A stretch of DNA of 53,699 nt from an uncultured Bacteroidales bacterium (GCA_903885595.1 CAISJJ010000356.1:1-53699); one strand, 5' to 3'. Counted from the stretch's first letter, positions 8,959 to 18,239 are shown. A program made the numbers and translations. The notes: generated by a model from the sequence alone, not told the origin.

Positions 8959-9717
8959 ATGAAAAAATTAGCATATATTTTCTCAGCATTTATTCTCGTT
9001 GGATTTTTATTCAGCGTAAGCGTTCAGGCACAAACGAACATTTTCCCGACTACTGGAAATGCTGGGATCGGGACTATTACTCCTGGTTTTCCGCTGCATG
9101 TTAAACTCGCTGGTAGCACCGCTTCTTTGGTTGCAGAGAGTTCTGTGACTCCCCAATCAGCAGACCGTGCTGTTGGATTTTTCAGAATGATCAATAGTGC
9201 CAATAGTGAAACCTACAATATTGCATTCAGAAAGTCAGGTGGCGTGTTTCAGTGTCTGCAATCGGCAAATGTCGGAGGTGCAACCGTAAATATTTCCCTT
9301 TTTGATTACGCTGCTAAGAATTTAAAGTTTGGCGGAAATGGATTAACAGACGTCCTATTTTCGAATTCAGGAGCTGTAGGCATTGGTACAACTGTTGCCA
9401 TTCCTGCCGGTGTAAAACTTGCTGTTAATGGGAAAGTAAACTGCAAAGAAGTGGAAGTTACCATGACTGGCTGGTCAGATTTTGTTTTCAACAATGATTA
9501 CAAATTACGCAGTTTATATGATGTTGAGAATTTTATCGCCCAGAACAAACATTTACCTGATGTCCCAAGTGCATCTGAAGTGATTTCAAATGGATCGAAC
9601 CTTGGCGCAATGGATGCAGTTCTTTTGCAGAAAATTGAAGAATTAACCTTATATATGATCGATCTTAAAAAGGAGAATGACCTTTTAAAAGCTCGCATTA
9701 ACAATTTAGAAAAATAA
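8959..9717 (+). CDS. Secreted fibre-like protein, shorter relative of the 2084 product
   Basis: The likely start is ATG 8959, giving 252 residues. The longer frame from TTG 8875 would place 28 odd residues before a normal signal peptide (MKKLAYIFSAFILVGFLFS...VQAQ). After the signal come NAGIGTITPGFPLHVK and a short beta-rich body with VGIGTT. The C-terminal ~100 residues match the end of the 2084 protein: VNGKVNCKEVEV, WSDFVFNNDYKL, KHLPDVPSASEV, LLQKIEELTLYMI and a short coiled coil. No T9SS sorting domain is seen. It is followed by a strong terminator and is probably transcribed alone. Its role as a surface fibre or scaffold is inferred only. Confidence 0.75.
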   Translation: MKKLAYIFSAFILVGFLFSVSVQAQTNIFPTTGNAGIGTITPGFPLHVKLAGSTASLVAESSVTPQSADRAVGFFRMINSANSETYNIAFRKSGGVFQCLQSANVGGATVNISLFDYAAKNLKFGGNGLTDVLFSNSGAVGIGTTVAIPAGVKLAVNGKVNCKEVEVTMTGWSDFVFNNDYKLRSLYDVENFIAQNKHLPDVPSASEVISNGSNLGAMDAVLLQKIEELTLYMIDLKKENDLLKARINNLEK

Positions 9718-9744
9718 TATTTCCTGAATTTATTCTACCTGTTG

Positions 9745-9787
9745 TTGACACCTCTGAAATAGTTATTTTAGAGGTGTCAATTTTTTT
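9745..9787 (+). terminator. Rho-independent terminator after the fibre-like gene
   Basis: The arms TTGACACCTCTGAAATA (9745-9761) and TATTTTAGAGGTGTCAA (9764-9780) pair with one mismatch and lead into seven T residues. The element separates the secreted-protein region from the polysaccharide locus. Confidence 0.9.
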
Positions 9788-9852
9788 ATGGAATCTGCTA
9801 AGGTTATTATTCATTCCAGAGTTTTGCAATTTGACTAGTTAATTTTCCAGCT

Positions 9853-10638
9853 ATGAGAAACTGTCTGATTATGGGGTTTGGTCGAAGTGGAACCAGTCTA
9901 ATGGCGGGAATACTCCATCACGCAGGATATTTTTCAGGTAATGACCTCTACCCACCAAGAAAAAGTAATCCTCATGGCTTTTTTGAGAATGCTTTTGTTA
10001 ATGGGATCAATGAAAATATTCTAAAAAAGTTTGATTATAAGAATTTACCTATGGATTTACCTTCCTGTTCAAAACCGCATTCACCTTACAAACCAGGTGA
10101 GGGTCATCGGTGGTTGACTTATATAGCAGGAGATACCAAAATCGAACATTGTGATGATATGATTGAGAATAACATTCGGGAGGCAATTAAAGTCTCCGGT
10201 TACGCTTATAAAGATCCAAGGTTTAATTATACACTGGGAATTTGGAATAATCAGATCAAAGATGATGCAGTGTATATATGTATGTTCAGGCAACCTGATA
10301 TAACGGTTGGAAGTGTTTTATTGGAATGTGAATATGCTGACTATTTGTCAAATTTTTATATTGACCTGAACCTGGCATACAAACTTTGGTTTAATAGTTA
10401 TTTCCATTTATTTAATAACATCTCCTCCATATCAGGCGAGCGGATTGTTTTTATCCATTATGAACAGTTATTAGATGGAAGGATTCTTACTGAATTGGCG
10501 AATAAACTTGGTGTCCCAATTGATTCTTCATTTGTAATTCCCGAATTAAATCGAAGCAAACCTGCCGGGACAGTGCCTGATAATGTTTTGGAAATGTATA
10601 ATGGTATGTGCAAAATGGCTGGATTTCATTACTTATAG
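9853..10638 (+). CDS. Sulfotransferase family protein
   Basis: This 261-residue protein starts at ATG 9853. The N-terminal P-loop-like motif GFGRSGTS (residues 8-15) is the 5'-phosphosulfate-binding loop of PAPS-dependent sulfotransferases. A likely 3'-phosphate-binding segment is FRQPDITVGS at ~145-154, with the Arg and Ser conserved in the family. The size fits a single-domain bacterial carbohydrate or lipid sulfotransferase. It stands alone on the plus strand, convergent with the five-gene minus-strand operon that contains two more sulfotransferases, so a role in sulfating the same surface glycan is likely. The acceptor is unknown. Confidence 0.82.
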   Translation: MRNCLIMGFGRSGTSLMAGILHHAGYFSGNDLYPPRKSNPHGFFENAFVNGINENILKKFDYKNLPMDLPSCSKPHSPYKPGEGHRWLTYIAGDTKIEHCDDMIENNIREAIKVSGYAYKDPRFNYTLGIWNNQIKDDAVYICMFRQPDITVGSVLLECEYADYLSNFYIDLNLAYKLWFNSYFHLFNNISSISGERIVFIHYEQLLDGRILTELANKLGVPIDSSFVIPELNRSKPAGTVPDNVLEMYNGMCKMAGFHYL

Positions 10639-10693
10639 CGATGACTTCCATTAGAGTCACATCATCTTGTTTATTTTTCATTTACACAGGTTA

Positions 10694-12220
10694 TTATTCA
10701 ATTAAATATTTTTCTTCGGAAATCCTGGCAAGTTTAAAACCGGGTTTAAATTTAGTTACACGATAGTCATTAATATATAAAATCCAATCCTTTCTTTTCA
10801 TTTTTAATGACTCAAGAGAAATCTCGGTATCCCAATTGGTAAACTTTTTCCCCCATATATTATAAAAGAATTGCTCTCCGTAGATCTTTTTTAAATTCTT
10901 GGAAAACATTCTTTTTGAATATTCATTTCCAAAGTGTAATGCATATATTTTTGATTCGCAACCATAACTATAAATATTTTGTTTGTGATTTTCGACCTTT
11001 TCATGAGTAACGGAGGGTTTGCTTAGGCGTTGTAAAATAATTTGGAAATAACATGCTGCCAGGAAGAATAGTATGATAATATGTTTATTTCTATTAGTGG
11101 TTTTTGAAATATGTAGGAATATAAAAATATTAATAAATATCGTTGGTAAAATTGGAATTAAGTAACGAAACGCAAACTGTTTCGAAATAACAATTATCGA
11201 GAGTATTTGAATGAATGTTATTAATAAAAGAAGTCTGATCTTTTTTCTATCTGAGCTACTCTTGTAATTGAGAAGTAAAAACAAGATAGAAATCAAGATT
11301 GTAGTTATAAATATTGGTTCATGTTTGATAATTAAATTTAAATTGGTAAAAAAGCTATTTATATTTACTATATCTGGAGAACCGGCTCCGTAGCGTCCAG
11401 AGTGGATAAATAATCTAAATACCCAGTCAAAAAAAAGAGTATACTGATCAATTATAGGCAGTGTAACAAGAACAAAAGAGAGCAATGTCAATACTGAAAA
11501 AATGATTTTATTTTTAAATTTATTAATAAACAAAATCAGGAATAGAATTATTGGGAAAGAATTTATTTTGGTGGCAAGTAGCAAGCCCGCTAAGATCGAT
11601 AGAATAATAAGGAATAAATCAATTTCTATGCATTTTATCTTAGCTGACCCAGAGAAATTTAGCCTGATCTGTTTTTGTAGTTTATTATAATATTCATGAA
11701 GCACAAAAGCAAAGAGGAGTATAATAATTAACAAGAAAAGTAATGGTTCTGGAGAATCATGGTAAAAAGAATCCTTCAGGACAGTAGTAGAATAGAATGG
11801 AATGGCCTGGAACAACAAACCATAAAAAAGGTCATTTGTTAAACGATATAAAATAATTCCGAATAGAATCAGAAAAGTTAAATTTATTATCGAAAATGTG
11901 GTTGCAATTATTTTTAGATAGTACTCTGGAAAAGTTAGGACATCAGTAACCAAATCATGATCTGTAATTCGAAGAAAATATGTTGTCCTGATTATTAACG
12001 CCGAAATAAGTTGAACCGGGGTTCCTGGATGATCAGTGTGGCCAATTACAAGATGGAATGATGCAAGATTTAATCCATTTAAGAGATAACAATAATCCGG
12101 GTCATAAGAGACCGATTCATAAAAATAAGATTTATTATTAGAAATGTTTAGAATTATTAATGCTGGAAGAATCAAGAAAAGAAAATACTTCAAGTTACCC
12201 ATTAAGTTCAAATTATTCAT
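10694..12220 (-). CDS. Multi-membrane GT-C type glycosyltransferase (GT39/ArnT-like)
   Basis: This 508-residue protein has about eleven hydrophobic segments. Near the N-terminus an acidic, substrate-loop-like region reads YDPDYCYLLNGLNL, followed by GHTDHPGTPVQLIS, typical of the first extracytoplasmic loop of GT-C enzymes. Such proteins transfer a sugar from a polyprenyl phosphate to an acceptor outside the inner membrane. It is the last gene of a five-gene minus-strand operon, and its ATG overlaps the stop of the methyltransferase by 4 bp. It is markedly AT-rich with Ile/Asn/Lys-heavy codon use, unlike the flanking genes, which suggests recent acquisition. The exact sugar is unknown. Confidence 0.65.
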   Translation of the reverse strand: MNNLNLMGNLKYFLFLILPALIILNISNNKSYFYESVSYDPDYCYLLNGLNLASFHLVIGHTDHPGTPVQLISALIIRTTYFLRITDHDLVTDVLTFPEYYLKIIATTFSIINLTFLILFGIILYRLTNDLFYGLLFQAIPFYSTTVLKDSFYHDSPEPLLFLLIIILLFAFVLHEYYNKLQKQIRLNFSGSAKIKCIEIDLFLIILSILAGLLLATKINSFPIILFLILFINKFKNKIIFSVLTLLSFVLVTLPIIDQYTLFFDWVFRLFIHSGRYGAGSPDIVNINSFFTNLNLIIKHEPIFITTILISILFLLLNYKSSSDRKKIRLLLLITFIQILSIIVISKQFAFRYLIPILPTIFINIFIFLHISKTTNRNKHIIILFFLAACYFQIILQRLSKPSVTHEKVENHKQNIYSYGCESKIYALHFGNEYSKRMFSKNLKKIYGEQFFYNIWGKKFTNWDTEISLESLKMKRKDWILYINDYRVTKFKPGFKLARISEEKYLIE

Positions 12221-12972
12221 TTAAGTTTTTTTATTTTTATTGTCATAAACATAGATAACTGTTTTGAAATCGTTACCAGAAATGAATCAATTATCTTGAA
12301 AAGCGAAAATGAAGTATTAGGTACAAAGTTTTTAAATGAAACACCACCACTCAAAAGATAGCTTAAAGGGGTATGATATGATATTTCTTCTATTATCAAT
12401 TTTGGATATTTTTTAATGAATATATTCTCGTCTCTTATAAACACTATCCAGGGCAAAGCACCGTTTGCTCCGCTTAATGGGCCTTGGAGAGGAATTTGCC
12501 AGTGCCCTAGTTGATAAAATGGTTCATGATGAAAATGGGAATATATAAATCTGCCCCAGATACTATTTGCTGGTTCAATCATTAGTAGTTTCCCGTTTGC
12601 CTTCAAAACTCGGTTTGTTTCCGATAAAAACAAATCGGCATCAGACAAGTGATGAAAAGTATTTAACGCTAATAAACCACTGATTGAAAAGTCATCAAAA
12701 GGCATGTTGAGGGCTGAAAAAGATAAATCGTTTATTGGCAACATAAGTATGTCTGAAGTCAAAACATCAGGCATTGACTCCTTGATGAAACCTCCTCCTG
12801 ATCCAATCTCAACAATTTTTCCGGGTGGAAGTTTTCGACATTCATCAATAAATATTTTATACCATTCTAAATATAAATTTTTCAAGAATGGTTTACCAAG
12901 TATTATCTGATGATGCAATAAAGCTCTCTCAGCTGTATCCAATGGTAAACCAATTTTATATTTTAACCCCAT
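12217..12972 (-). CDS. Class I SAM-dependent methyltransferase
   Basis: This protein has 251 residues. SAM-binding motif I is VEIGSGGGF (residues 54-62). An acidic residue follows at D74, and the post-motif region is ALNTFHHLSDADLFLSE (103-119), then RVLKANGKLLMIEP, all typical of the Methyltransf_11 fold. It overlaps the next gene by 4 bp (ATGA), so translation is probably coupled. In this setting it may methylate a sugar nucleotide or a nascent glycan; a lipid or quinone substrate cannot be excluded. It is AT-rich like its downstream partner. Confidence 0.78.
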   Translation of the reverse strand: MGLKYKIGLPLDTAERALLHHQIILGKPFLKNLYLEWYKIFIDECRKLPPGKIVEIGSGGGFIKESMPDVLTSDILMLPINDLSFSALNMPFDDFSISGLLALNTFHHLSDADLFLSETNRVLKANGKLLMIEPANSIWGRFIYSHFHHEPFYQLGHWQIPLQGPLSGANGALPWIVFIRDENIFIKKYPKLIIEEISYHTPLSYLLSGGVSFKNFVPNTSFSLFKIIDSFLVTISKQLSMFMTIKIKKLK

Positions 12973-13056
12973 TTTGCTAAAGATTACTACTCTTCAAAAA
13001 GACAATAACAGATCTAATTGAACATGACACATACGATCAAACCTTTTCATTTAACA

Positions 13057-13941
13057 TCAATTCCCAGATTGCCCAATTTTCACCTCTAAAATTTCATAGT
13101 TGAAAAATGAAATTATATCATCATTCAGCTTAAAAACTGAATAAATTCGCTCCAACTCTGTTGGTGAAAAATGGCTAATTTTTTCAGAATTCAAATTCGC
13201 AATTTTCATCCTTTTATTTTTAAAGTTATGAGCATTGAATTCTCTTTCGATATTAATATCCGATAGTTCTGGTAAGAAATTACGCAGTAACTCTAACGTT
13301 TGAACTGGGTTGTCAGTCAGTTCTTCATATGACAGCAGGATTGCATACTGAAACGATTCGAGGTTCCTTCGTTGATTTTTTAGGCATCTGATTACGAATT
13401 CGGCTGCTCTTTCAGCTGTCCATTTTTCCCTTCTCATTAAACTTTCAACATGAGCATAAGGGTTTCTGCATAAAATGATAAAGTATGAAGGGTTGAAATA
13501 TTTGTTTATCGACCTTGCCCGAATTAAATTGGGTGGACTCTTTTCAAGTAATATTGGCGCTGTTAAATCCCAGTATTTCATCCATTCATTTTTTATGAAT
13601 TTCCAGTCAAAGTCCAGTGATTCGTCCCATCTTCTGTCATGATTGAACATAATATCCCGAACAAGCGGAAGCCCCTGGCCTTCTCTGGTTCCTTCATTAT
13701 TATTTACCGATACATTGTTTGAAGTGGAAATTATTTCGTTTAACAGGGTAGAACCACAATAAGGTGGAGATAGGATAAACAGAAACTTGTTATCTGTTTT
13801 CTTTGACAGGATTTTTTTTAGCAGATTTCTTAAGGTATCTCTGTTGTAGTAAAAAGTTTTACCAGTGGCAGAAATAGAGATTTTATTAAGAATATCCTCA
13901 GTCGTATTGTTCATGTTCTTATTCCTGGGCCTGGTCAGCAA
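13057..13941 (-). CDS. Sulfotransferase family protein
   Basis: This protein has up to 294 residues from ATG 13941; ATG 13914 would remove nine residues and is equally possible. The PAPS-loop equivalent is LSPPYCGSTLL (57-67), and the 3'-phosphate-binding segment is CRNPYAHVES (158-167) with Arg and Ser in the expected places. The family transfers sulfate from PAPS to hydroxyl or amino groups of sugars or lipids. It lies 44 bp downstream of another sulfotransferase on the same strand, so the two probably sulfate different positions of one glycan. It is unusually AT-rich. Confidence 0.78.
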   Translation of the reverse strand: MLTRPRNKNMNNTTEDILNKISISATGKTFYYNRDTLRNLLKKILSKKTDNKFLFILSPPYCGSTLLNEIISTSNNVSVNNNEGTREGQGLPLVRDIMFNHDRRWDESLDFDWKFIKNEWMKYWDLTAPILLEKSPPNLIRARSINKYFNPSYFIILCRNPYAHVESLMRREKWTAERAAEFVIRCLKNQRRNLESFQYAILLSYEELTDNPVQTLELLRNFLPELSDINIEREFNAHNFKNKRMKIANLNSEKISHFSPTELERIYSVFKLNDDIISFFNYEILEVKIGQSGN

Positions 13942-13985
13942 ATTTTTAAATGATATCCGGAAAAAAGAAACGAAGAAGTATTATA

Positions 13986-14894
13986 TTAATTCCAATCTTT
14001 TTCGTCATAAAAGTACGAATATAGGTTGCTGGTTCCGGACTTAATTCTACTGATTTCTTCCTGGGTTAACCTTGTTTTCCAGGTTTCGAGGTTTTGAACA
14101 GAATTTCGTGACAAATGGTTAATGGATGAACCATCTGAACTTTTTGCTATGATTGATTTTATTTTATCCGAAAATTCGATACCCAGGAAGTTAAACAACT
14201 TTGTATATTCAACGATTGAGTTTTTTGAAAGGGCTTCATGTTTGATAAAATACCACTCATTTTTATAGATGTCAGAATAATATTTTATTCTGGAATATAC
14301 GATATTCCAAATTAAAATTCCCTGATCAATGACATCGTAATGATTTTTCGAATAAGACTCCAATTTGGGTATGAATTCATTGAAATACATATTTAGCATC
14401 CGTTTCTGTTCAAGAAGGTGGGGAAATGGGATAGCCCAGCCTGCCGTTTTTAAACTTCCGATAAATGCTGCCGGATGACGAAGAACTATCACGACATCGG
14501 CGCCGAAGGTTTTATAAATCCATTCTGCACTTAAAATAGCAATTGGGTCTTTCATTAATGGTCTGCCAAAGAAGTTTTTTTTCCCCCAGAGAAGAGGTAA
14601 AATGTTTTTAAATGCTTTATACCTAAACATTAGTCTCATTTGATCACTAACGTAAAATGTGGGAGATTGGCTGATGTGATTTATGTAATCTATGATTGCA
14701 GTCTGATCAGAAATTTTATCATTGGAATCAATGAATTGGTAATAATATTTAAATGGACAATTCTTTCTTTGTCTGTCAAGATTAAAAGGTTCATTAAGAT
14801 ATTTGATTCCTTTTGCTGCAGCAATTGTTTTCCCGGTCCAGGTTGTCCCGGAACGAAGCAGTCCTGTCACTAGGATTAAATTCTTTTTATTCAT
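13986..14894 (-). CDS. Sulfotransferase family protein
   Basis: This 302-residue protein has a textbook 5'-PAPS motif GLLRSGTTW (residues 11-19) right after the first beta strand, and LRHPAAFIGS (138-147) as the 3'-phosphate-binding segment. The length is typical of bacterial carbohydrate sulfotransferases. It is the second gene of the minus-strand operon, 35 bp after the galactosyltransferase-like gene and 44 bp before a second sulfotransferase. The acceptor is probably a residue of the locally made polysaccharide; this is inferred from context only. Confidence 0.85.
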   Translation of the reverse strand: MNKKNLILVTGLLRSGTTWTGKTIAAAKGIKYLNEPFNLDRQRKNCPFKYYYQFIDSNDKISDQTAIIDYINHISQSPTFYVSDQMRLMFRYKAFKNILPLLWGKKNFFGRPLMKDPIAILSAEWIYKTFGADVVIVLRHPAAFIGSLKTAGWAIPFPHLLEQKRMLNMYFNEFIPKLESYSKNHYDVIDQGILIWNIVYSRIKYYSDIYKNEWYFIKHEALSKNSIVEYTKLFNFLGIEFSDKIKSIIAKSSDGSSINHLSRNSVQNLETWKTRLTQEEISRIKSGTSNLYSYFYDEKDWN

Positions 14895-14929
14895 TTTACG
14901 GTTGTTCTATTAGTTTTCGCTTTAACCAA

Positions 14930-15910
14930 TCAGGAGTTTGATAATTTTCCGGGATCGTATTCCCCTGCCAATAGTTGTTCCAGAAGATTGGCCATATCCT
15001 CCAGACTTATTTTGTAATCAATTTCCGGTTGGATTTCGAATCCAAGCTCATCAATACGGTCCTTCATGGCCATGATTTCAGCCTCCTTGATTAAATCGGG
15101 GGCGATAATGTTCAGATCGTCTCCGGTTTGCTGGCATATGCAAGAATGAGGATCTGTCAACTGGATGTTAAAGTTCAACATTGAATGCCATGGGGACCAT
15201 TTTTCTAACTTGCTGGCAAGGTACCGGTTAATAAATATATTTTGCCGCGCCCATTCTTCGTCACTGACATTTTTCAAATATCCGGAAGGGCTCTGGTTAG
15301 CCGTTCTTGCTTTATGCGGAATGTGGTACAAGGTATCGAAATTAAAATCTACTCTTTGAAGTCCAGTGGATATTAATCTTTCAAAAAAATCACTGTCATC
15401 CCAGCCGTAAGTTTTAAAAAATTCATTGTATCCATTAACTTTGAAGAAATCATCACGATATAGAAATACGTTCCCATTCAGGTGTGCTTCATTTTCATTT
15501 CTGGCTGTTTTCCAGTTCCCGCTGTAGAACATGCCGGGTACCAGTTGATGGATTTTGAAAAAATCCGGCAATAGTTGAACATCTGCATCGATCTTCAGTA
15601 TCTGGCTCCTGGTTGTGAGCCGGGTGGCTAAATTATAGGCAAAGGAAAGGACCCATTTTGGTTGGTCCTTAACATTGGCAAGAAATATTTTTCCATTCTG
15701 ATACTTTTCAACCACGGGTGCGAGCGATTCATCCGAATCCCAATCAACAATAATGATTTCATCAATCTCCTCATGGGTCACCCATATTTTCAGTGCCTCT
15801 TCAAATGATTCTTTCCGGTTTTTTACAGCGGTAATTAATGAAATTCCCTCCTTAATCTCTGGGCTTAGTGGATTCAGATTGAAATGTTTCGGGTCAGGAT
15901 TGTAGTTCAC
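14930..15910 (-). CDS. GT2/GT7-like glycosyltransferase
   Basis: This protein has 326 residues. It opens with a GT-A fold nucleotide-binding region (ISLITAVKNRKESFEEAL, then EIIIVDWDSDES). The DxD-type motif is IDADV (~107-111). The segment GYNEFFKTYGWDDSDFFERL (160-179) resembles the C-terminal galactosyltransferase (GT7-C) motif in which a WxxDD-like core binds the acceptor. It is therefore a likely hexosyl- or N-acetylhexosaminyl-transferase. It is the first gene of the five-gene minus-strand operon and is divergent from the ABC exporter genes. Confidence 0.75.
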   Translation of the reverse strand: MNYNPDPKHFNLNPLSPEIKEGISLITAVKNRKESFEEALKIWVTHEEIDEIIIVDWDSDESLAPVVEKYQNGKIFLANVKDQPKWVLSFAYNLATRLTTRSQILKIDADVQLLPDFFKIHQLVPGMFYSGNWKTARNENEAHLNGNVFLYRDDFFKVNGYNEFFKTYGWDDSDFFERLISTGLQRVDFNFDTLYHIPHKARTANQSPSGYLKNVSDEEWARQNIFINRYLASKLEKWSPWHSMLNFNIQLTDPHSCICQQTGDDLNIIAPDLIKEAEIMAMKDRIDELGFEIQPEIDYKISLEDMANLLEQLLAGEYDPGKLSNS

Positions 15911-15994
15911 AATGATGTTTGTTAAGACATGCGATCACCCCTTTCCAGGGCAGGAACAAGAATATATACTTTTTAGCAAGGAATTTATCCAATA

Positions 15995-16002
15995 CAAATT
16001 TA
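15995..16002 (-). promoter_or_regulatory. Candidate -7 box for the minus-strand sulfotransferase operon
   Basis: On the minus strand the bases read TAAATTTG, a TAnnTTTG match about 85 bp before the ATG at 15910. No well-spaced TTG is present upstream. Confidence 0.3.
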
Positions 16003-16113
16003 CAGGATTTTTTGTTATACTAATGCTTGAGAACCTGTTACAAACTAGTTCCCATCAACAAATGTCGTGTCAGTAGTAATTGGCCGAATATTATTTAGCT
16101 CAAAGAATTTGCG

Positions 16114-16121
16114 TATTTTTG
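16114..16121 (+). promoter_or_regulatory. Candidate -7 box for the ABC exporter operon
   Basis: TATTTTTG matches TAnnTTTG and lies 34 bp before the permease ATG. No TTG is found at the usual distance upstream. Confidence 0.4.
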
Positions 16122-16155
16122 AGGCCCTTAATGTCCAATAAAGTAAGTTGAATTG

Positions 16156-16941
16156 ATGAAAAGATCATTCCGTAAGAACCTCAATTATTATTGGGAGATT
16201 ATTTGGATGCTTGCAAAAACAGATCTGAAAATGCGTTATGAAGGATCGTTCCTTGGCATAATCTGGGTATTTTTAAAGCCTTTCGGAATTTTTTTAGTTA
16301 TCAATTATGTCTTTTCGACCATTTTTAATAATCAAACCGAAAATTATTCAATTAAACTTCTTATCGGGCTCATCCTTTTTACCTTTTTTCAGGATGCAAC
16401 CACCAATGGGATGACAAGCTTTGTAAATAAAACAGCCATTTTAAAAAAGGTCAATCTCCCAAAATGGATAATCATCATTTCATCAACCATTCATAGTGGC
16501 ATAGCTTTTTTATTTAATCTGGTGATTTTGTTTATTTTCTTATACGGTTATTATCAAATTTTCCCCAAGCCGCAATACGTACTTCTCTTTTTTTATTATG
16601 TTGTTCTTCTATATGGAGTTACAGTGATTTTTTCGTTTATCACAGCCCCTCTTTATGCGAAATTTCGCGACCTTAACCAGATTTGGGAAGTTTTACTTCA
16701 GGTTATCTTTTTTGGATCACCTATCTTTTATCCGATAACAGCCATTCCATATCCTGTCAGATCCATTTTATATGCTAATCCGCTTACCTATATCCTGGAA
16801 CATTCTCGTCTTGCCCTGGTTAACAGTAGTTTCACCAGTCCTGAACACCACTTGTTGTTTATTTGCATTTTCATCCCAAGCTTTATTGGAAGCCTCTGGT
16901 GTTTAAAAAAGTTTTCCAGGAATCTTATTGAACGTTTATAA
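16156..16941 (+). CDS. wzm: ABC-2 type polysaccharide exporter permease (Wzm-like)
   Basis: This 261-residue protein is read from ATG 16156; a TTG three bases earlier is less likely. The N-terminal cytoplasmic helix LAKTDLKMRYEGSFLGIIW is the hallmark of Wzm/TagG/KpsM-type permeases. About six membrane segments follow, with FGSPIFYPI and NPLTYILE near the end. With the ATPase encoded next it would form the inner-membrane channel for a lipid-linked O-antigen or capsule-like polysaccharide. Its stop and the ATPase start overlap by one base (TAATG), indicating translational coupling. The symbol is given by family analogy. Confidence 0.88.
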   Translation: MKRSFRKNLNYYWEIIWMLAKTDLKMRYEGSFLGIIWVFLKPFGIFLVINYVFSTIFNNQTENYSIKLLIGLILFTFFQDATTNGMTSFVNKTAILKKVNLPKWIIIISSTIHSGIAFLFNLVILFIFLYGYYQIFPKPQYVLLFFYYVVLLYGVTVIFSFITAPLYAKFRDLNQIWEVLLQVIFFGSPIFYPITAIPYPVRSILYANPLTYILEHSRLALVNSSFTSPEHHLLFICIFIPSFIGSLWCLKKFSRNLIERL

Positions 16942-18239
16942 TGATTATGGATCAGAACATCGCCATTAGTGTCGAACATATTTCCAAATCCTTCAGCATT
17001 CCGCATGAAAACAGAAATACTTTGCGTGAAAGGTTGATGCACTTCCGGAAGAAAATGACCTATGAGACTTTTCATGCTTTGGATGATATTTCATTTGAAA
17101 TTCGTAAAGGCGAGTTTTTCAGTATCATCGGAAGAAACGGCAGCGGGAAATCAACCTTGTTAAAGATATTGGCTGGAATTTACACCCCCGACAAAGGATC
17201 CATTAGGGTGAATGGAGAGATTTCCCCTTTTCTTGAATTGGGTGTGGGATTTAATCCTGAATTGTCTGGCAAGGATAATATCTATCTGAACAGCACGATT
17301 CTTGGACTTTCTAAAAAAGACATTGATAAAAAATTTAAAAGCATCGTTGATTTTTCTGAACTCGACCAGTTTATTGATTTGAAGCTTAAAAACTACTCCA
17401 GCGGGATGCAGGTAAGGCTAGCCTTTGCCACAGCGATACAGTCAAACCGTGATATTCTTCTCATGGACGAGGTACTTGCAGTGGGAGATGTGCGATTTCA
17501 GGTGAAATGTTACCAAGTGTTTGAAAAGCTTATTAAATCAGGGAAGACCATTGTTTTTGTATCGCATGATCCTGACTCTGTACAAAAATATTCAGATAGG
17601 GTTCTATATCTGGAACAAGCCAGGATGGCAGTACTGGGATCTCCAAATGAAGCGTTGTCAAAATATATGTATTCCAATGCAATTAAGGCTAGTGAGACAA
17701 CCGCACTCGAAGACCAAAACCTGTTTTCTTCTGATGGATTAAAAGATGAAGAAGAGCTGTTACCGTCTATCACCTCTGCGAAAATTGACTTTTTTGATAA
17801 TGAACCTATTGAGAAGATGATAGAGGTTTCAGAGGTCAGGTTTTTTAATAAAGATGATGTTGAGGAGAAGATTTTGACACATGGCGAAACCATGCGCATT
17901 GATGTTGTTTATACTGTAAATTCAACGGTTCATGACCTCGTGTTCAAAATGCTTATTCGTGATCAGTTGCATCAGGATTTATTTTTATCGAGTACACTTG
18001 CCGAGAATATTACTACCGGTGAAATGATGCCAGGTAAAGTGATAATATCATACAAGATCCCAAATTACTTTTCACGAGGTAAGTATTCCGTTTCTCCTTC
18101 AGTTTGCGAACGTACGCAAAAAATTTACTACGAAAGATGTGATGATTTTGCATCCTTTCAGGTGCATCAGGCTAATCCAATAAAGCCTTCAATGGGTTTT
18201 AATTTCCCGCACTCAATCAATCTGTTAAAGTCTTTGTAG
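16941..18239 (+). CDS. wzt: Polysaccharide exporter ATPase with C-terminal glycan-binding-like domain (Wzt-like)
   Basis: This protein has 432 residues. The ABC ATPase domain spans residues 1-245: Walker A GRNGSGKST (64-72), signature YSSGM (152-156), Walker B ILLMDE (172-177), H-loop His209. A linker and a beta-rich C-terminal domain (about 285-430) follow. This resembles the Wzt C-terminal domain, which in studied O-antigen systems recognises the modified non-reducing end of the polymer before export. Its presence suggests that the exported chain is end-capped, possibly by one of the nearby methyl- or sulfotransferases; that is inference. ATG 16947 is an alternative start. Confidence 0.88.
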   Translation: MIMDQNIAISVEHISKSFSIPHENRNTLRERLMHFRKKMTYETFHALDDISFEIRKGEFFSIIGRNGSGKSTLLKILAGIYTPDKGSIRVNGEISPFLELGVGFNPELSGKDNIYLNSTILGLSKKDIDKKFKSIVDFSELDQFIDLKLKNYSSGMQVRLAFATAIQSNRDILLMDEVLAVGDVRFQVKCYQVFEKLIKSGKTIVFVSHDPDSVQKYSDRVLYLEQARMAVLGSPNEALSKYMYSNAIKASETTALEDQNLFSSDGLKDEEELLPSITSAKIDFFDNEPIEKMIEVSEVRFFNKDDVEEKILTHGETMRIDVVYTVNSTVHDLVFKMLIRDQLHQDLFLSSTLAENITTGEMMPGKVIISYKIPNYFSRGKYSVSPSVCERTQKIYYERCDDFASFQVHQANPIKPSMGFNFPHSINLLKSL

